This document shows positions 6,140 to 13,473 of a stretch of 13,686 nt of DNA, piece after piece. Below the pieces are notes generated by a model. That model saw only the letters and a program-made list of their open reading frames with translations, ran no database searches and had not been told where the DNA came from. The DNA comes from Chloroflexota bacterium (GTDB lineage Bacteria; Chloroflexota; Dehalococcoidia; GIF9; UBA5629). Location of the stretch: assembly GCA_020354105.1 (NCBI GenBank), contig CP070642.1, forward strand, positions 1,346,527 through 1,360,212. The letters are read 5' to 3'. How positions within the stretch are numbered: the first letter of the stretch is position 1; each line of letters begins with the position of its first letter. A program made the translations under genes and the position numbers.

Positions 6140-6354
6140 TTAAGCTCCCCCTTAGAGTCATCAAGTATAAAAGCGACCTCAATTTTAGCTTATTTTGTCG
6201 CTGCACGCAAAATGGTCAGAACAGGCTATATTCCGGCAGCATATGTATTTGTACCGTTGATTATTATACACTATCAAATAGAAGAAAACGCTCTACAAAC
6301 TGGTGTATCGAAGTGCTATCATATAACCAACAAAAAAGAGCAGGTACGTCATAA
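6140..6354. promoter_or_regulatory. Divergent promoter region, ATP-grasp gene / flavoprotein gene
   Basis: 215 bp. A minus-strand TATAAT lies at 6268-6263, about 125 bases before the ATP-grasp ATG, without a good -35. It sits inside an interrupted palindrome, TTGAT (6257-6261) and ATCAA (6273-6277), that could be an operator for either gene. The 11-base spacing does not fit the FNR box. Confidence 0.3.
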
Positions 6355-6969
6355 TTGCCAAACAACAAGCCATCTGAGAAGTTAAAGGTTTTAGGTATTG
6401 CCGGTAGTCCTCGGCATGACGGTAATACTGATAATCTGCTTAGGCAGGTCATAGATGGTGCTTCCAGTCAAGGGGCTGAAACGAAAACAGTCATCCTCAG
6501 CGAGCTAAATATCGCCCCCTGTCGTCACTGTGACGGCTGTATCAAAACCGGTAAGTGTGTAGTAGACGACGATATGCAATGGATACATGCTGACTTGAGA
6601 GAATTTGACCGCATAGTCCTGGCATCGCCTATTTTTTTCATGGGAGTTTCTGCGCAGACTAAAGCCATGATCGACCGCTGTCAGGCACTTTGGGTAATAA
6701 AATATGTGCTTAAGCTTCCGGTGGCGATTAACCCTGATAAAGAACGTAAAGGGTTTTTCGTCTCAGTGGGAGGCACAAAATTCCATAATTTATTCCAGCC
6801 AGCCATGGCTACGGTAAAAAGCTGGTTCACTATCTTGGATATCAAGTATGTCGGCGAACTGGTTTTCTCCGGAATCGACGAAAAGGAAGCTATACTTCGG
6901 CATCCAACAGCACTTCAAGATGCCTTTGAAATTGGCCAAAAACTAGCCTCTGTAAATAAGCCGGAGTAA
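6355..6969 (+). CDS. Iron-sulfur flavoprotein (NADPH-dependent FMN reductase family)
   Basis: Flavodoxin-like FMN protein of 204 residues. LKVLGIAGSPRHDGNTDNLL (10-29) is the FMN-phosphate loop. A compact cysteine motif follows: Cys56, Cys59, Cys62 and Cys68 (C-x2-C-x2-C-x5-C), then DDDM. This pattern marks the iron-sulfur flavoproteins (Isf type) that pass electrons between ferredoxin-like donors and acceptors in anaerobes. SPIFFMGVSAQTKAMIDR (89-106) is the second flavin-contact region. The start is a TTG at 6355; no ATG or GTG is available before the FMN loop, and a weak AGAG/AGG lies 8-15 bases upstream. It is divergent from the ATP-grasp gene and separated from the mutase operon by its own weak terminator. 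Cytoplasmic; partner unknown. Confidence 0.88.
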   Translation: MPNNKPSEKLKVLGIAGSPRHDGNTDNLLRQVIDGASSQGAETKTVILSELNIAPCRHCDGCIKTGKCVVDDDMQWIHADLREFDRIVLASPIFFMGVSAQTKAMIDRCQALWVIKYVLKLPVAINPDKERKGFFVSVGGTKFHNLFQPAMATVKSWFTILDIKYVGELVFSGIDEKEAILRHPTALQDAFEIGQKLASVNKPE

Positions 6970-6979
6970 ATTGCATATC

Positions 6980-7004
6980 AAGTAAAGACCTGTTGCTTTT
7001 ACTT
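6980..7004 (+). terminator. Weak A+T-rich hairpin after the flavoprotein gene
   Basis: AAGTAAA (6980-6986) and TTTACTT (6998-7004) form seven pairs around an 11-base loop, 11 bases after the stop, with TTATC following. The stem is A+T rich, so termination would be weak. Confidence 0.35.
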
Positions 7005-7032
7005 TATCAATTCCGTTCACTCGTGATAAAAT
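7004..7032 (+). promoter_or_regulatory. Promoter of the methylmalonyl-CoA mutase operon
   Basis: TTATCA (7004-7009, 4/6) and TAAAAT (7027-7032, 5/6) are 17 bases apart, with TGA just before the -10, making an extended -10. The predicted start near 7039 gives a leader of about 36 bases that contains AGGAG at 7063-7067, seven bases before the ATG. Confidence 0.5.
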
Positions 7033-7074
7033 GTCTCGTCCCAACATTGCAGTTTTGGTACTAGGAGAACACCC

Positions 7075-8730
7075 ATGCCCAGTAAAAAGAAACAGGATTG
7101 GCAAGAAGCCACATTAGCTCCAAACCTTAAGCGCTTTCCCGAGAGACAAGAGAAATTCGAGACCAGTTCCGGGATTGATATCTCGCCAGTCTATACTCCA
7201 GAGGATATGCCAGATTTCGATTATTTATCTGCTTTAGGCTATCCAGGAGAATATCCGTTTACCCGCGGCATACAATCTAATATGTATCGTGGTAGATTGT
7301 GGACAATGCGTCAATACGCTGGATTCGGCACCGCTGAGGAGTCCAACAAGCGCTACCGCTATCTTCTAGAACAAGGCCAAACCGGCCTGAGCATTGCCTT
7401 TCAATTGCCAACCCAGATTGGCTATGATTCCGACCATCCACTGGCTAAAGGTGAAGTCGGCAAAGTCGGAGTGGCTGTAGACACTCTGGAAGACATGGAA
7501 ATACTTTTTAAGGACATTCCCTTAGACAAGGTCAGTACATCAATGACTATAAATTCTACTGCTCCTGTCCTCCTGGCTATGTATGTTGCTATGGCTAAGA
7601 AGCAGGGAATTGCACTGGCTAAACTGGATGGCACCATTCAAAATGACATACTCAAGGAATATATTGCTCGGGGTACACACATTTTCCCGCCTCGTCCCTC
7701 AATGCGCCTGACCACCGACATATTTGCCTACTGCAGTAAGCATGTTCCGCGATGGAACACCATCAGTATCAGCGGCTATCACATACGTGAGGCTGGCTCT
7801 ACAGCGGCTCAGGAAATAGCTTTTACCCTGGCTAATGGTATTGCCTATGTTCAGGCAGCTATTGATGCCGGACTAGATGTGGACGAATTTGCTGGCAGAG
7901 TTTCCTTCTTTTTTAATGCACATAACAATCTTTTTGAAGAGGTGGCTAAATTCAGGGCTGCGCGACGGCTCTGGGCAAGGATTATGAGCCAGAGATTTAA
8001 GGCGAATGATTATCGTTCGATGATGCTGCGCTTCCATACACAAACTGCCGGCTGCACGTTAACAGCACAACAGCCATATAACAATATCGTCAGGGTAGCA
8101 ATTCAGGCTATAGCTGCAACTCTTGGTGGTACACAATCGCTTCATACAAATTCGTTTGATGAAGCATATGCTACACCATCCCAAGAGGCGGTAACTATTG
8201 CCTTGCGTACCCAACAGCTTCTTGCTTATGAGGCAGGCATTGGTGATATTGTTGACCCCCTGGGGGGTTCCTATTATATAGAATATCTCACCGAGGCTTT
8301 AGAAAAGCAAGCTACTGAATATATTGCTAAAATCGACAAGCTGGGCGGCGCTGTAGCTGCCATAGAGCAAGGTTTCCAGCAAAAAGAAATTCAGGAAAGC
8401 TCTTATCGCCAACAGAAGAACGTTGAAGAAAACAAGGCGACTGTGGTAGGAATCAACAAATTTGTGTCATCGTCCCCCGAAATACCAGAGCTACTGAGAG
8501 TAAACCCTGAACTGGAGATAAAACAAAAACAGAGATTATCCCAGATAAAGAATAATAGAGACAAGGGCAAGGTTACCAGAGCGCTTAAAAACCTGGAGGA
8601 AATAGCCAGTGGTCAGGATAACACCATGCCGGCATTTATTGATTGTGTTGAGGCCTATGCCAGCATTGGTGAGATGTGTGATGTGCTGCGCAAAGTCTTT
8701 GGTATCCAGAAAGAATACCTTGTTTTCTGA
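7075..8730 (+). CDS. Methylmalonyl-CoA mutase, large (catalytic TIM-barrel) subunit
   Basis: B12-dependent carbon-skeleton mutase interconverting (R)-methylmalonyl-CoA and succinyl-CoA. 551 residues is the usual size of the stand-alone catalytic chain in split mutases; the B12-binding chain is the fourth gene of this operon. Visible: LWTMRQYAGFG with Tyr81, AFQLPTQIGYDSD (109-121), GTIQNDILKEY (186-196), PPRPSMRLTTDIF with Arg211, SISGYH with His236, and HTQTAGCTLTAQQPYNN. Tyr81 and Arg211 correspond to the Tyr89/Arg207 pair of the Propionibacterium enzyme. Isobutyryl- and 2-hydroxyisobutyryl-CoA mutases have other residues there, so methylmalonyl-CoA is the best substrate call. AGGAG lies seven bases before the ATG. 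No MeaB/ArgK-type G-protein chaperone is in the window. Cytoplasmic. Confidence 0.95.
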   Translation: MPSKKKQDWQEATLAPNLKRFPERQEKFETSSGIDISPVYTPEDMPDFDYLSALGYPGEYPFTRGIQSNMYRGRLWTMRQYAGFGTAEESNKRYRYLLEQGQTGLSIAFQLPTQIGYDSDHPLAKGEVGKVGVAVDTLEDMEILFKDIPLDKVSTSMTINSTAPVLLAMYVAMAKKQGIALAKLDGTIQNDILKEYIARGTHIFPPRPSMRLTTDIFAYCSKHVPRWNTISISGYHIREAGSTAAQEIAFTLANGIAYVQAAIDAGLDVDEFAGRVSFFFNAHNNLFEEVAKFRAARRLWARIMSQRFKANDYRSMMLRFHTQTAGCTLTAQQPYNNIVRVAIQAIAATLGGTQSLHTNSFDEAYATPSQEAVTIALRTQQLLAYEAGIGDIVDPLGGSYYIEYLTEALEKQATEYIAKIDKLGGAVAAIEQGFQQKEIQESSYRQQKNVEENKATVVGINKFVSSSPEIPELLRVNPELEIKQKQRLSQIKNNRDKGKVTRALKNLEEIASGQDNTMPAFIDCVEAYASIGEMCDVLRKVFGIQKEYLVF

Positions 8731-8772
8731 ATATAGGTAAGGCATAGTACTAAGAACCAGGAGGAATAAAAA

Positions 8773-9918
8773 ATGGACTTTCAGTTAACCGAAGAGCAAA
8801 AGATGTTTCAAGCTATGGTACGGGACTTTGCCACCAATGAGGTGAAGCCCTTAGCCGCGAAAATAGATGAGGAAGGGAAATGTCCGGACGAAATCATCAA
8901 AAAGGCAGCCAATCTGGGGCTGTTCGGGATTACTATCTCTGAGGAGTATGGTGGCAGTGGTGGTGATTATCTATCTATGGCTATTGCTGCAGAAGAGCTT
9001 TGTCGGGCTTCGGCTTCTGTGGGCACCGTATTTTTAGCCAGCTTATCACTGGCTTGCTACCCAATTTATAAATTTGGTAACGAGGAGCAGAAGCATAAAT
9101 ATGTTACGCCTATAGCCAAAGGTGAAAAATTGGCCTGTTTTGCATTGACCGAATCAGGTGCCGGAAGCGATGCTGGAGCTTTAGAAACAACTGCCACATT
9201 AAAGGGCGATACATACATTCTCAATGGAACCAAGATATTTATAACTAACGGTGCTGAAGCTGGAATCGCTACAGTCTTTGCTACCATCGATAAATCGCTA
9301 GGAAATCGGGGGATAACTGCTTTTATCGTCGATAAAGATACCCCTGGTTTCTCAGTGGGCAAGGAGGAAAACAAGCTTGGTATACGTGGCTCATCGACAA
9401 CAGAGCTGGTGTTTGATAACTGTCAAATACCAGAAGCAAACTTATTAGGGGAGAAAGGTCGTGGGTTGAGAGTAGCTTTAGAAGCGATAGACTCTAGCCG
9501 GGTCACTGTGGCTGCTCAAGCATTAGGTATCGCTCAAGCTGCATTCGATGATTCTCTTGCCTATGCTAAGGACCGTCAGCAATTCGGGCAATCGATAGCA
9601 AATTTTCAGGCAATTCAGTGGATGCTTGCCGATATGGCAACACAAATTGATGCTGCCCGACTGCTGACATACCGAGCTGCCTGGCTCAAAGACCAGGATA
9701 TGCCGTTTATGAAGGAAGCTGCTATGGCAAAGGTCTATGCTGCTGAGACATCTAAAATGGTTACGAACAATGCTATTCAAATCCACGGTGGTTATGGCTA
9801 TTGCAGAGACTACCCGGTTGAGCGTTACCTGCGTGATGCTAAAATAACTGAAATTTATGAAGGTACCTCCGAGATGCAGAGAATGACCATAGCCAGAGCC
9901 CTCACAAGAGAGGGTTAG
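8773..9918 (+). CDS. Acyl-CoA dehydrogenase (short/branched-chain type)
   Basis: FAD-dependent alpha,beta-dehydrogenation of an acyl-CoA, passing electrons to an electron-transfer flavoprotein or similar. 381 residues is full length. N-terminal helical domain MDFQLTEEQKMF onward; signature 1 CFALTESGAGSDAG (122-135); middle beta domain; signature 2 QIHGGYGYCRDYPVERYLRD (336-355). The catalytic base is Glu363 in EIYEGTSE, the position used by short- and medium-chain enzymes rather than the shifted site of the isovaleryl and long-chain types. AGGAGG lies eight bases before the ATG; the gap from the mutase gene is 42 bases. Its place inside a methylmalonyl-CoA operon suggests a substrate linked to propionyl or branched-chain metabolism, but chain length cannot be read with certainty. 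No electron-transfer flavoprotein gene is adjacent. Confidence 0.94.
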   Translation: MDFQLTEEQKMFQAMVRDFATNEVKPLAAKIDEEGKCPDEIIKKAANLGLFGITISEEYGGSGGDYLSMAIAAEELCRASASVGTVFLASLSLACYPIYKFGNEEQKHKYVTPIAKGEKLACFALTESGAGSDAGALETTATLKGDTYILNGTKIFITNGAEAGIATVFATIDKSLGNRGITAFIVDKDTPGFSVGKEENKLGIRGSSTTELVFDNCQIPEANLLGEKGRGLRVALEAIDSSRVTVAAQALGIAQAAFDDSLAYAKDRQQFGQSIANFQAIQWMLADMATQIDAARLLTYRAAWLKDQDMPFMKEAAMAKVYAAETSKMVTNNAIQIHGGYGYCRDYPVERYLRDAKITEIYEGTSEMQRMTIARALTREG

Positions 9919-9927
9919 AGGAGAAAA

Positions 9928-10344
9928 ATGATTAAAAAAGTTCACCATGTTGCTATTGCAGTCAAAAACATGGATGAGGCACTAAAACTTTACGAAGACA
10001 TCTTTGGTATTAAGCCCAGCAAGATAGAAACCGTGCCCCAGCAAGGAGTAAAGGCAGCCCTCTTACCTATGTCCGAAGGAGGTGAAATCGAACTCCTTGA
10101 GCCGATAGACCAGGAAAGCGGTGTAGCTAAATTTATTGAAAGCCGTGGGGAGGGAATTCATCATATCTGCCTTGAGGTTGAGAATGTTGACCAGGAGCTT
10201 TGTATGCTAGCTGACAAAGGTGTTCAGCTCATTGATAAACAAGGACGTACTGGACTAGCCGGTAAAATAGGCTTCTTGCATCCTAAATCAACCAAAGGGG
10301 TACTTATCGAACTGGTACAGAAAGATATAAAGGAGAAGGGCTAA
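9928..10344 (+). CDS. mce: Methylmalonyl-CoA epimerase
   Basis: Interconverts (2S)- and (2R)-methylmalonyl-CoA, feeding the mutase. At 138 residues it is a typical vicinal-oxygen-chelate (glyoxalase-fold) protein with two beta-alpha-beta-beta-beta modules. Metal-site residues seen: His7 in VHHVAIAV, a His in GIHHICLEV (78-79), and Glu128 in VLIELV. The region TGLAGKIGFLHPKSTKGV (108-125) is characteristic of the epimerase rather than of glyoxalase I. AGAGGAGA lies just upstream, nine bases after the dehydrogenase stop. Its own stop overlaps the next ATG (TAATG), so the B12 subunit is probably translationally coupled to it. Confidence 0.94.
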   Translation: MIKKVHHVAIAVKNMDEALKLYEDIFGIKPSKIETVPQQGVKAALLPMSEGGEIELLEPIDQESGVAKFIESRGEGIHHICLEVENVDQELCMLADKGVQLIDKQGRTGLAGKIGFLHPKSTKGVLIELVQKDIKEKG

Positions 10345-10754
10345 TGGCGGAAGAAATCAAAATCCGAGTACTAGTTGCAAAACCAGGTCTTGATGGGCAT
10401 GACCGTGGAGCTAAGGTCGTCGCCAGAGCGCTTCGAGATGCCGGAATGGAAGTAGTCTATACTGGAATCAGACAAACGCCAGAGATGATAGTTGAAGCAG
10501 CGGTTCAGGAGGACGTTGATGTCGTAGGTTTGAGCATCCTCTCAGGAGCACATCTGGAACTCTTCCCACCAATAGCCGAGGGACTTAAAAAAAGGGGTAA
10601 GACCGATGTTTTGCTTGTTGCTGGTGGCATTATACCCGATGAGGACATCCCGGCCCTGCGAAAGATAGGCATAAAAGCCATTTTTGGCCCCGGTACTCCT
10701 ACACCCAAGATTATCGATTTTATTAAGAGCAAACTGACTGGCAAGAGGAATTAA
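10344..10754 (+). CDS. Methylmalonyl-CoA mutase, small (cobalamin-binding) subunit
   Basis: B12-binding chain that pairs with the catalytic subunit at 7075-8730. 136 residues, a single flavodoxin-like cobalamin domain. The base-off/His-on motif D-x-H-x-x-G is Asp17-Gly-His19 with Gly22, where His19 replaces the dimethylbenzimidazole ligand. GLSILSGAH (62-70) and AGGIIP (93-98) are the other nucleotide-tail contacts. The ATG overlaps the epimerase stop by one base. It is the last gene of the operon; the convergent dihydroorotate dehydrogenase gene ends nine bases away with no clear hairpin between them, so termination of either transcript here is not obvious. Confidence 0.95.
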   Translation: MAEEIKIRVLVAKPGLDGHDRGAKVVARALRDAGMEVVYTGIRQTPEMIVEAAVQEDVDVVGLSILSGAHLELFPPIAEGLKKRGKTDVLLVAGGIIPDEDIPALRKIGIKAIFGPGTPTPKIIDFIKSKLTGKRN

Positions 10755-10763
10755 ATCAAAATA

Positions 10764-11690
10764 TTAGCTTCTAGCTTTACCTATAACAGTTTTTAAGTTC
10801 TGTATATTCTCTTTTTTCATAAATTGCTCAATCCCATCCAACACATCCAGAGCAGCTTGAGGACTACTCAGATTAGCTGTACCGACCTGTACTGCACTAG
10901 CCCCGGCCATTAAAAACTCCAAAGCATCTTCAGCACAGTTAATGCTGCCGCTACCAATTACAGGTATGTTAACAATCCCAGCAACTTTATATACCATATA
11001 GAGAGCAATTGGCTTGATAGCTGGACCGGAAAGACCGCCCACGGTATTACCCAAAGCAGGTTGGCATCTATTTATATCTATGGCCATTCCTCGCACAGTG
11101 TTAATCAGGGTTATAGCATCAGCTCCAGATTCGCATACTGCTAAGGCAATCTCCCCGACGTCAGTCACATTAGGACTCAACTTAACGATAATGGGCAAGC
11201 TGCTGACTGATTTGACTATTTGGGTTACTTCCGCAGCAGACTTCTGATGGATGCCAAACTCCACTCCGCCAGAAGCAACATTAGGGCAACTTATATTGAC
11301 TTCTATGCCAGAAATGCCTTCGATGTCTTCTATCCTGGCAGCAATCTCTTTGTATTCATCTATGGTTTCACCAGCGATATTGACAATGACTGGCACCCGC
11401 CATTTAGCCCAAACAGGAGCTTTTTCTTTTATCACAGCTTCAACCCCGATATTCTCAAGACCAACGGAGTTAAGGACCCCGGAAGCTGTTTCTACCAGTC
11501 GCGGTTGTGGATTGCCCTCTCGAGGTTTTAAGGTTGTTCCTTTACAAACAATAGCGCCAAGTTTATTTATGTCAACTAATTCGCTGTATTCAATACCATA
11601 GCCGAAAGTGCCAGAAGCTGTCATCACGGGATTAGCCAGAAGTAAGCCTTTTGGATGGTCCGGGGCTAACTGTATGTTTAAGTCAATCAT
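10764..11690 (-). CDS. pyrD: Dihydroorotate dehydrogenase, class 1B catalytic subunit
   Basis: Oxidises dihydroorotate to orotate in pyrimidine synthesis, with FMN. 308 residues, TIM barrel. Landmarks: NPVMTASGTFGYG (20-32), the lysine in CKGTT (Lys50), the active-site loop NISCPN with Cys135 as the catalytic base of class 1 enzymes, VKLSPN (169-174), and the C-terminal phosphate site VGTAN (269-273). Class 1B enzymes need PyrK (FAD, 2Fe-2S) to use NAD; no pyrK is in the window. The glycine-rich IGSGSI (245-250) differs from the usual GxGGI form. The ATG lies one base after the stop of the upstream small gene, with no separate strong ribosome site, so it is probably translationally coupled to it. 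Confidence 0.94.
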   Translation of the reverse strand: MIDLNIQLAPDHPKGLLLANPVMTASGTFGYGIEYSELVDINKLGAIVCKGTTLKPREGNPQPRLVETASGVLNSVGLENIGVEAVIKEKAPVWAKWRVPVIVNIAGETIDEYKEIAARIEDIEGISGIEVNISCPNVASGGVEFGIHQKSAAEVTQIVKSVSSLPIIVKLSPNVTDVGEIALAVCESGADAITLINTVRGMAIDINRCQPALGNTVGGLSGPAIKPIALYMVYKVAGIVNIPVIGSGSINCAEDALEFLMAGASAVQVGTANLSSPQAALDVLDGIEQFMKKENIQNLKTVIGKARS

Positions 11691-11691
11691 T

Positions 11692-12015
11692 TCAAGTCTT
11701 AGTGGATGGACGCAATTTGAGCACAGATTCCACTTTGTTGGCCATAGTTACAGGTTTATCTCGGCGGTCATCGATTTTTAGGTGTGTAACCACCCGTGAT
11801 GCTCCTTTGCTAAAAGGAACCTCATGCATTTTACGCAGAACTTCGAGCAACTCATCAAGGGGCCCTTCAATAATGGTCCCCATCGGTGTAAGGCGATAAG
11901 TTAAATCTTTACTGCCTTCAAGTACCTCGAGGCATGAAGCAATGTAGCGGCTTAACCCAGTATCGCTGGTACCGACTGGAATAATCGACACTTCAGCAAC
12001 AACTCGTTCTTTCAT
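11692..12015 (-). CDS. MTH1187/YkoF-like small protein (thiamine-type ligand binding)
   Basis: 107 residues from the ATG at 12015, chosen because GGAGGT (12020-12025) lies four bases upstream; farther in-frame starts overlap or precede that site. VVAEVSIIPVGT near the N-terminus, SRYIASCLEVLE, TPMGTIIEG and DELLEVLRKMHE are the family pattern of a ferredoxin-like alpha/beta sandwich that oligomerises. Members have been reported to bind thiamine or its hydroxymethylpyrimidine precursor, or to be of unknown function, so the ligand here is inferred. It is the first gene of a two-gene unit with pyrD, separated by one base. Cytoplasmic. Confidence 0.85.
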   Translation of the reverse strand: MKERVVAEVSIIPVGTSDTGLSRYIASCLEVLEGSKDLTYRLTPMGTIIEGPLDELLEVLRKMHEVPFSKGASRVVTHLKIDDRRDKPVTMANKVESVLKLRPSTKT

Positions 12016-12052
12016 CACCACCTCCAACATCGAATAGTTTGGACGTGTATAT

Positions 12053-12119
12053 AGTATAACCAAGCCACCTTAGAAATGGTAGTGTGGCTTTTATAATCAC
12101 CAAAGAAATGTGCTAAAAT
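12053..12119. promoter_or_regulatory. Divergent promoter region, small-protein/pyrD unit and RimI-like gene
   Basis: On the minus strand TATACT (12058-12053) lies 38 bases before the 12015 start, with no good -35. On the plus strand there are two candidates: a perfect TATAAT at 12092-12097 with a poor TTAGAA 16 bases upstream, and an extended -10 TGCTAAAAT (12111-12119), the same element type as before the mutase operon. Confidence 0.4.
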
Positions 12120-12168
12120 CTCAAGCAGTAATCCGAATAGTACGAAATCAAGATATTAAAAGTAGCTC

Positions 12169-12831
12169 ATGAGTTATATTATCCGACGTATGCAAGAGAG
12201 GGATATCCCTCAGGCACTTGAGATAGATCGCGAGGCTTTTCCGACTCAGTGGCCCCACCCGTCTTATTCTTCCTTCAAGCAGGAACTCCGCAACCGGCTG
12301 GCCTGTTATATAGTAGTAGCCGAGCCAAAAGAACCGACATTGTCGGAGCAGGTGACCGATAACAAGACCCTGTGGCAAAAATTTCTACGTCTTTTCGACC
12401 ATAACCACTTCTTTGGTGAAGAAACATCGCAATCGTCAAAGGAATACATTATCGCCATAGCCGGTTTTTGGATAATGGTGGATGAGGCACATATCACTAC
12501 CCTTGCTATACGAAACGCTTATCGCCGACGGGGCATAGGGGAATGGCTATTAATTCAGATCATCGAAATGGCAGCGCAGTTTAAAGCAAACGTGGTCACT
12601 TTGGAAGCGCGTGTCTCAAATAGAGAGGCCCAAGCACTGTACGAGAAATACGGTTTCCACAAGGTTGGCATACGACGGGCTTATTATACGGACAACGGAG
12701 AGGATGCAGTGATCATGACTACAGATTCTCTAACCTCCCGTAATTTCCAAGCCCATTTTCAAAATCTCAAGCAAACTCATCAGCATAGATGGGAGGAGCT
12801 TTACGCAAGTGAAAAAACAAAAGTCGCCTGA
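12169..12831 (+). CDS. RimI-like GNAT N-acetyltransferase with an insertion
   Basis: Acetyl-CoA-dependent N-acetyltransferase; closest in pattern to RimI, which acetylates the N-terminal alanine of ribosomal protein S18. MSYIIRRMQERDIPQALEID starts the GNAT fold; RRRGIGEWLL (119-128) is the acetyl-CoA pyrophosphate loop; EARVSNREAQALYEKYGF (146-163) and the following RRAYYTDNGEDAVIM (169-183) are strongly RimI-like, with Tyr158 in the expected general-acid position and Glu106 near the catalytic acid. It is 220 residues against about 150 for RimI. The extra length is an insertion at about 53-91 (KEPTLSEQ ... ETSQSSKEY) and a polar C-terminal tail from about 187. No tsaB or tsaD gene is adjacent. 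The ribosome site is weak. It could act on other proteins. Confidence 0.85.
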   Translation: MSYIIRRMQERDIPQALEIDREAFPTQWPHPSYSSFKQELRNRLACYIVVAEPKEPTLSEQVTDNKTLWQKFLRLFDHNHFFGEETSQSSKEYIIAIAGFWIMVDEAHITTLAIRNAYRRRGIGEWLLIQIIEMAAQFKANVVTLEARVSNREAQALYEKYGFHKVGIRRAYYTDNGEDAVIMTTDSLTSRNFQAHFQNLKQTHQHRWEELYASEKTKVA

Positions 12832-12860
12832 TAATCTTTTGTTGGCTTTGGAGTTGTACC

Positions 12861-13448
12861 ATGAGTGAAATGAAAAGTGCCTGGGAAAAGGCTATGGAAA
12901 AAGTAGAAAAGCTGGGCAAGCTTACTGAAGACGAGATTAAAAGATTTGAATGTGTTCCAATCGGGAATAAACTGGCTTCTAAATATCTTCAAGAGCCTGA
13001 TTTCAATCTAGACGCCAAACTAATGAAATACAAAGGCACCGGACTAAGAAAATACATAGCTCAAGGCGCTCAGGAGATATTCCTGCATAATATAATCCTC
13101 CCCCAGACTGAGCAGGACAAACAGGTCACAAAAAGAGCTATGACAGGCTTAAGAATAGCAAAAGAAAACAAGAACCAGCTCGAAACTATCCTTGACAGGG
13201 TAACCAATCTACTCAACTATTATGAGCAAGCTCGCCAACAAGCTTTTGTACAATTCAAAAAAGAGTTTGAAACAAAGCTCCCGGAAACAAGTCAAGCTTT
13301 ACAACAGCAGCCCGGTAATACTGTCCCCATCGAGATACAGCTTCAGGCTCAATTTCAAGCAGAGTGGCAAAAACTCAGCAGTCAACTCAATACCCAATAT
13401 GAAAAAGTACTGGAAGAACACAAGCAGCAGATACAAAAACTAGGTTGA
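12861..13448 (+). CDS. Uncharacterised helical/coiled-coil protein
   Basis: 195 residues, not recognised. Highly charged and glutamine-rich, with no signal peptide or membrane segment. Residues 1-30 (KAMEKVEKLGKLTEDEIKRF) and about 105-195 are predicted helical with heptad-like spacing; the C-terminal part (QFQAEWQKLSSQL, EKVLEEHKQQIQKLG) is the best coiled-coil candidate. The middle (FNLDAKLMKYKGTGLRKYIAQGAQEIFLHNIILP) is more hydrophobic and could be a folded core. GGAG lies seven bases before the ATG, and a second ATG three codons on is an alternative start. It follows the acetyltransferase by 29 bases and precedes an exported protein gene by 25, so the three may form an operon. Function unknown. 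Confidence 0.8.
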   Translation: MSEMKSAWEKAMEKVEKLGKLTEDEIKRFECVPIGNKLASKYLQEPDFNLDAKLMKYKGTGLRKYIAQGAQEIFLHNIILPQTEQDKQVTKRAMTGLRIAKENKNQLETILDRVTNLLNYYEQARQQAFVQFKKEFETKLPETSQALQQQPGNTVPIEIQLQAQFQAEWQKLSSQLNTQYEKVLEEHKQQIQKLG

Positions 13449-13473
13449 GGTTAGCTCAAAACCGAGTGAAGAA

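Noticed and set aside
6257..6277. FNR-like site (TTGAT ... ATCAA)
   Set aside because: The half-sites are 11 bases apart, not the four expected for FNR; kept only as a possible unknown operator.
11014..11601. Three overlapping plus-strand reading frames of 77-116 codons
   Set aside because: They lie opposite pyrD, which has complete family motifs; they are shadows.
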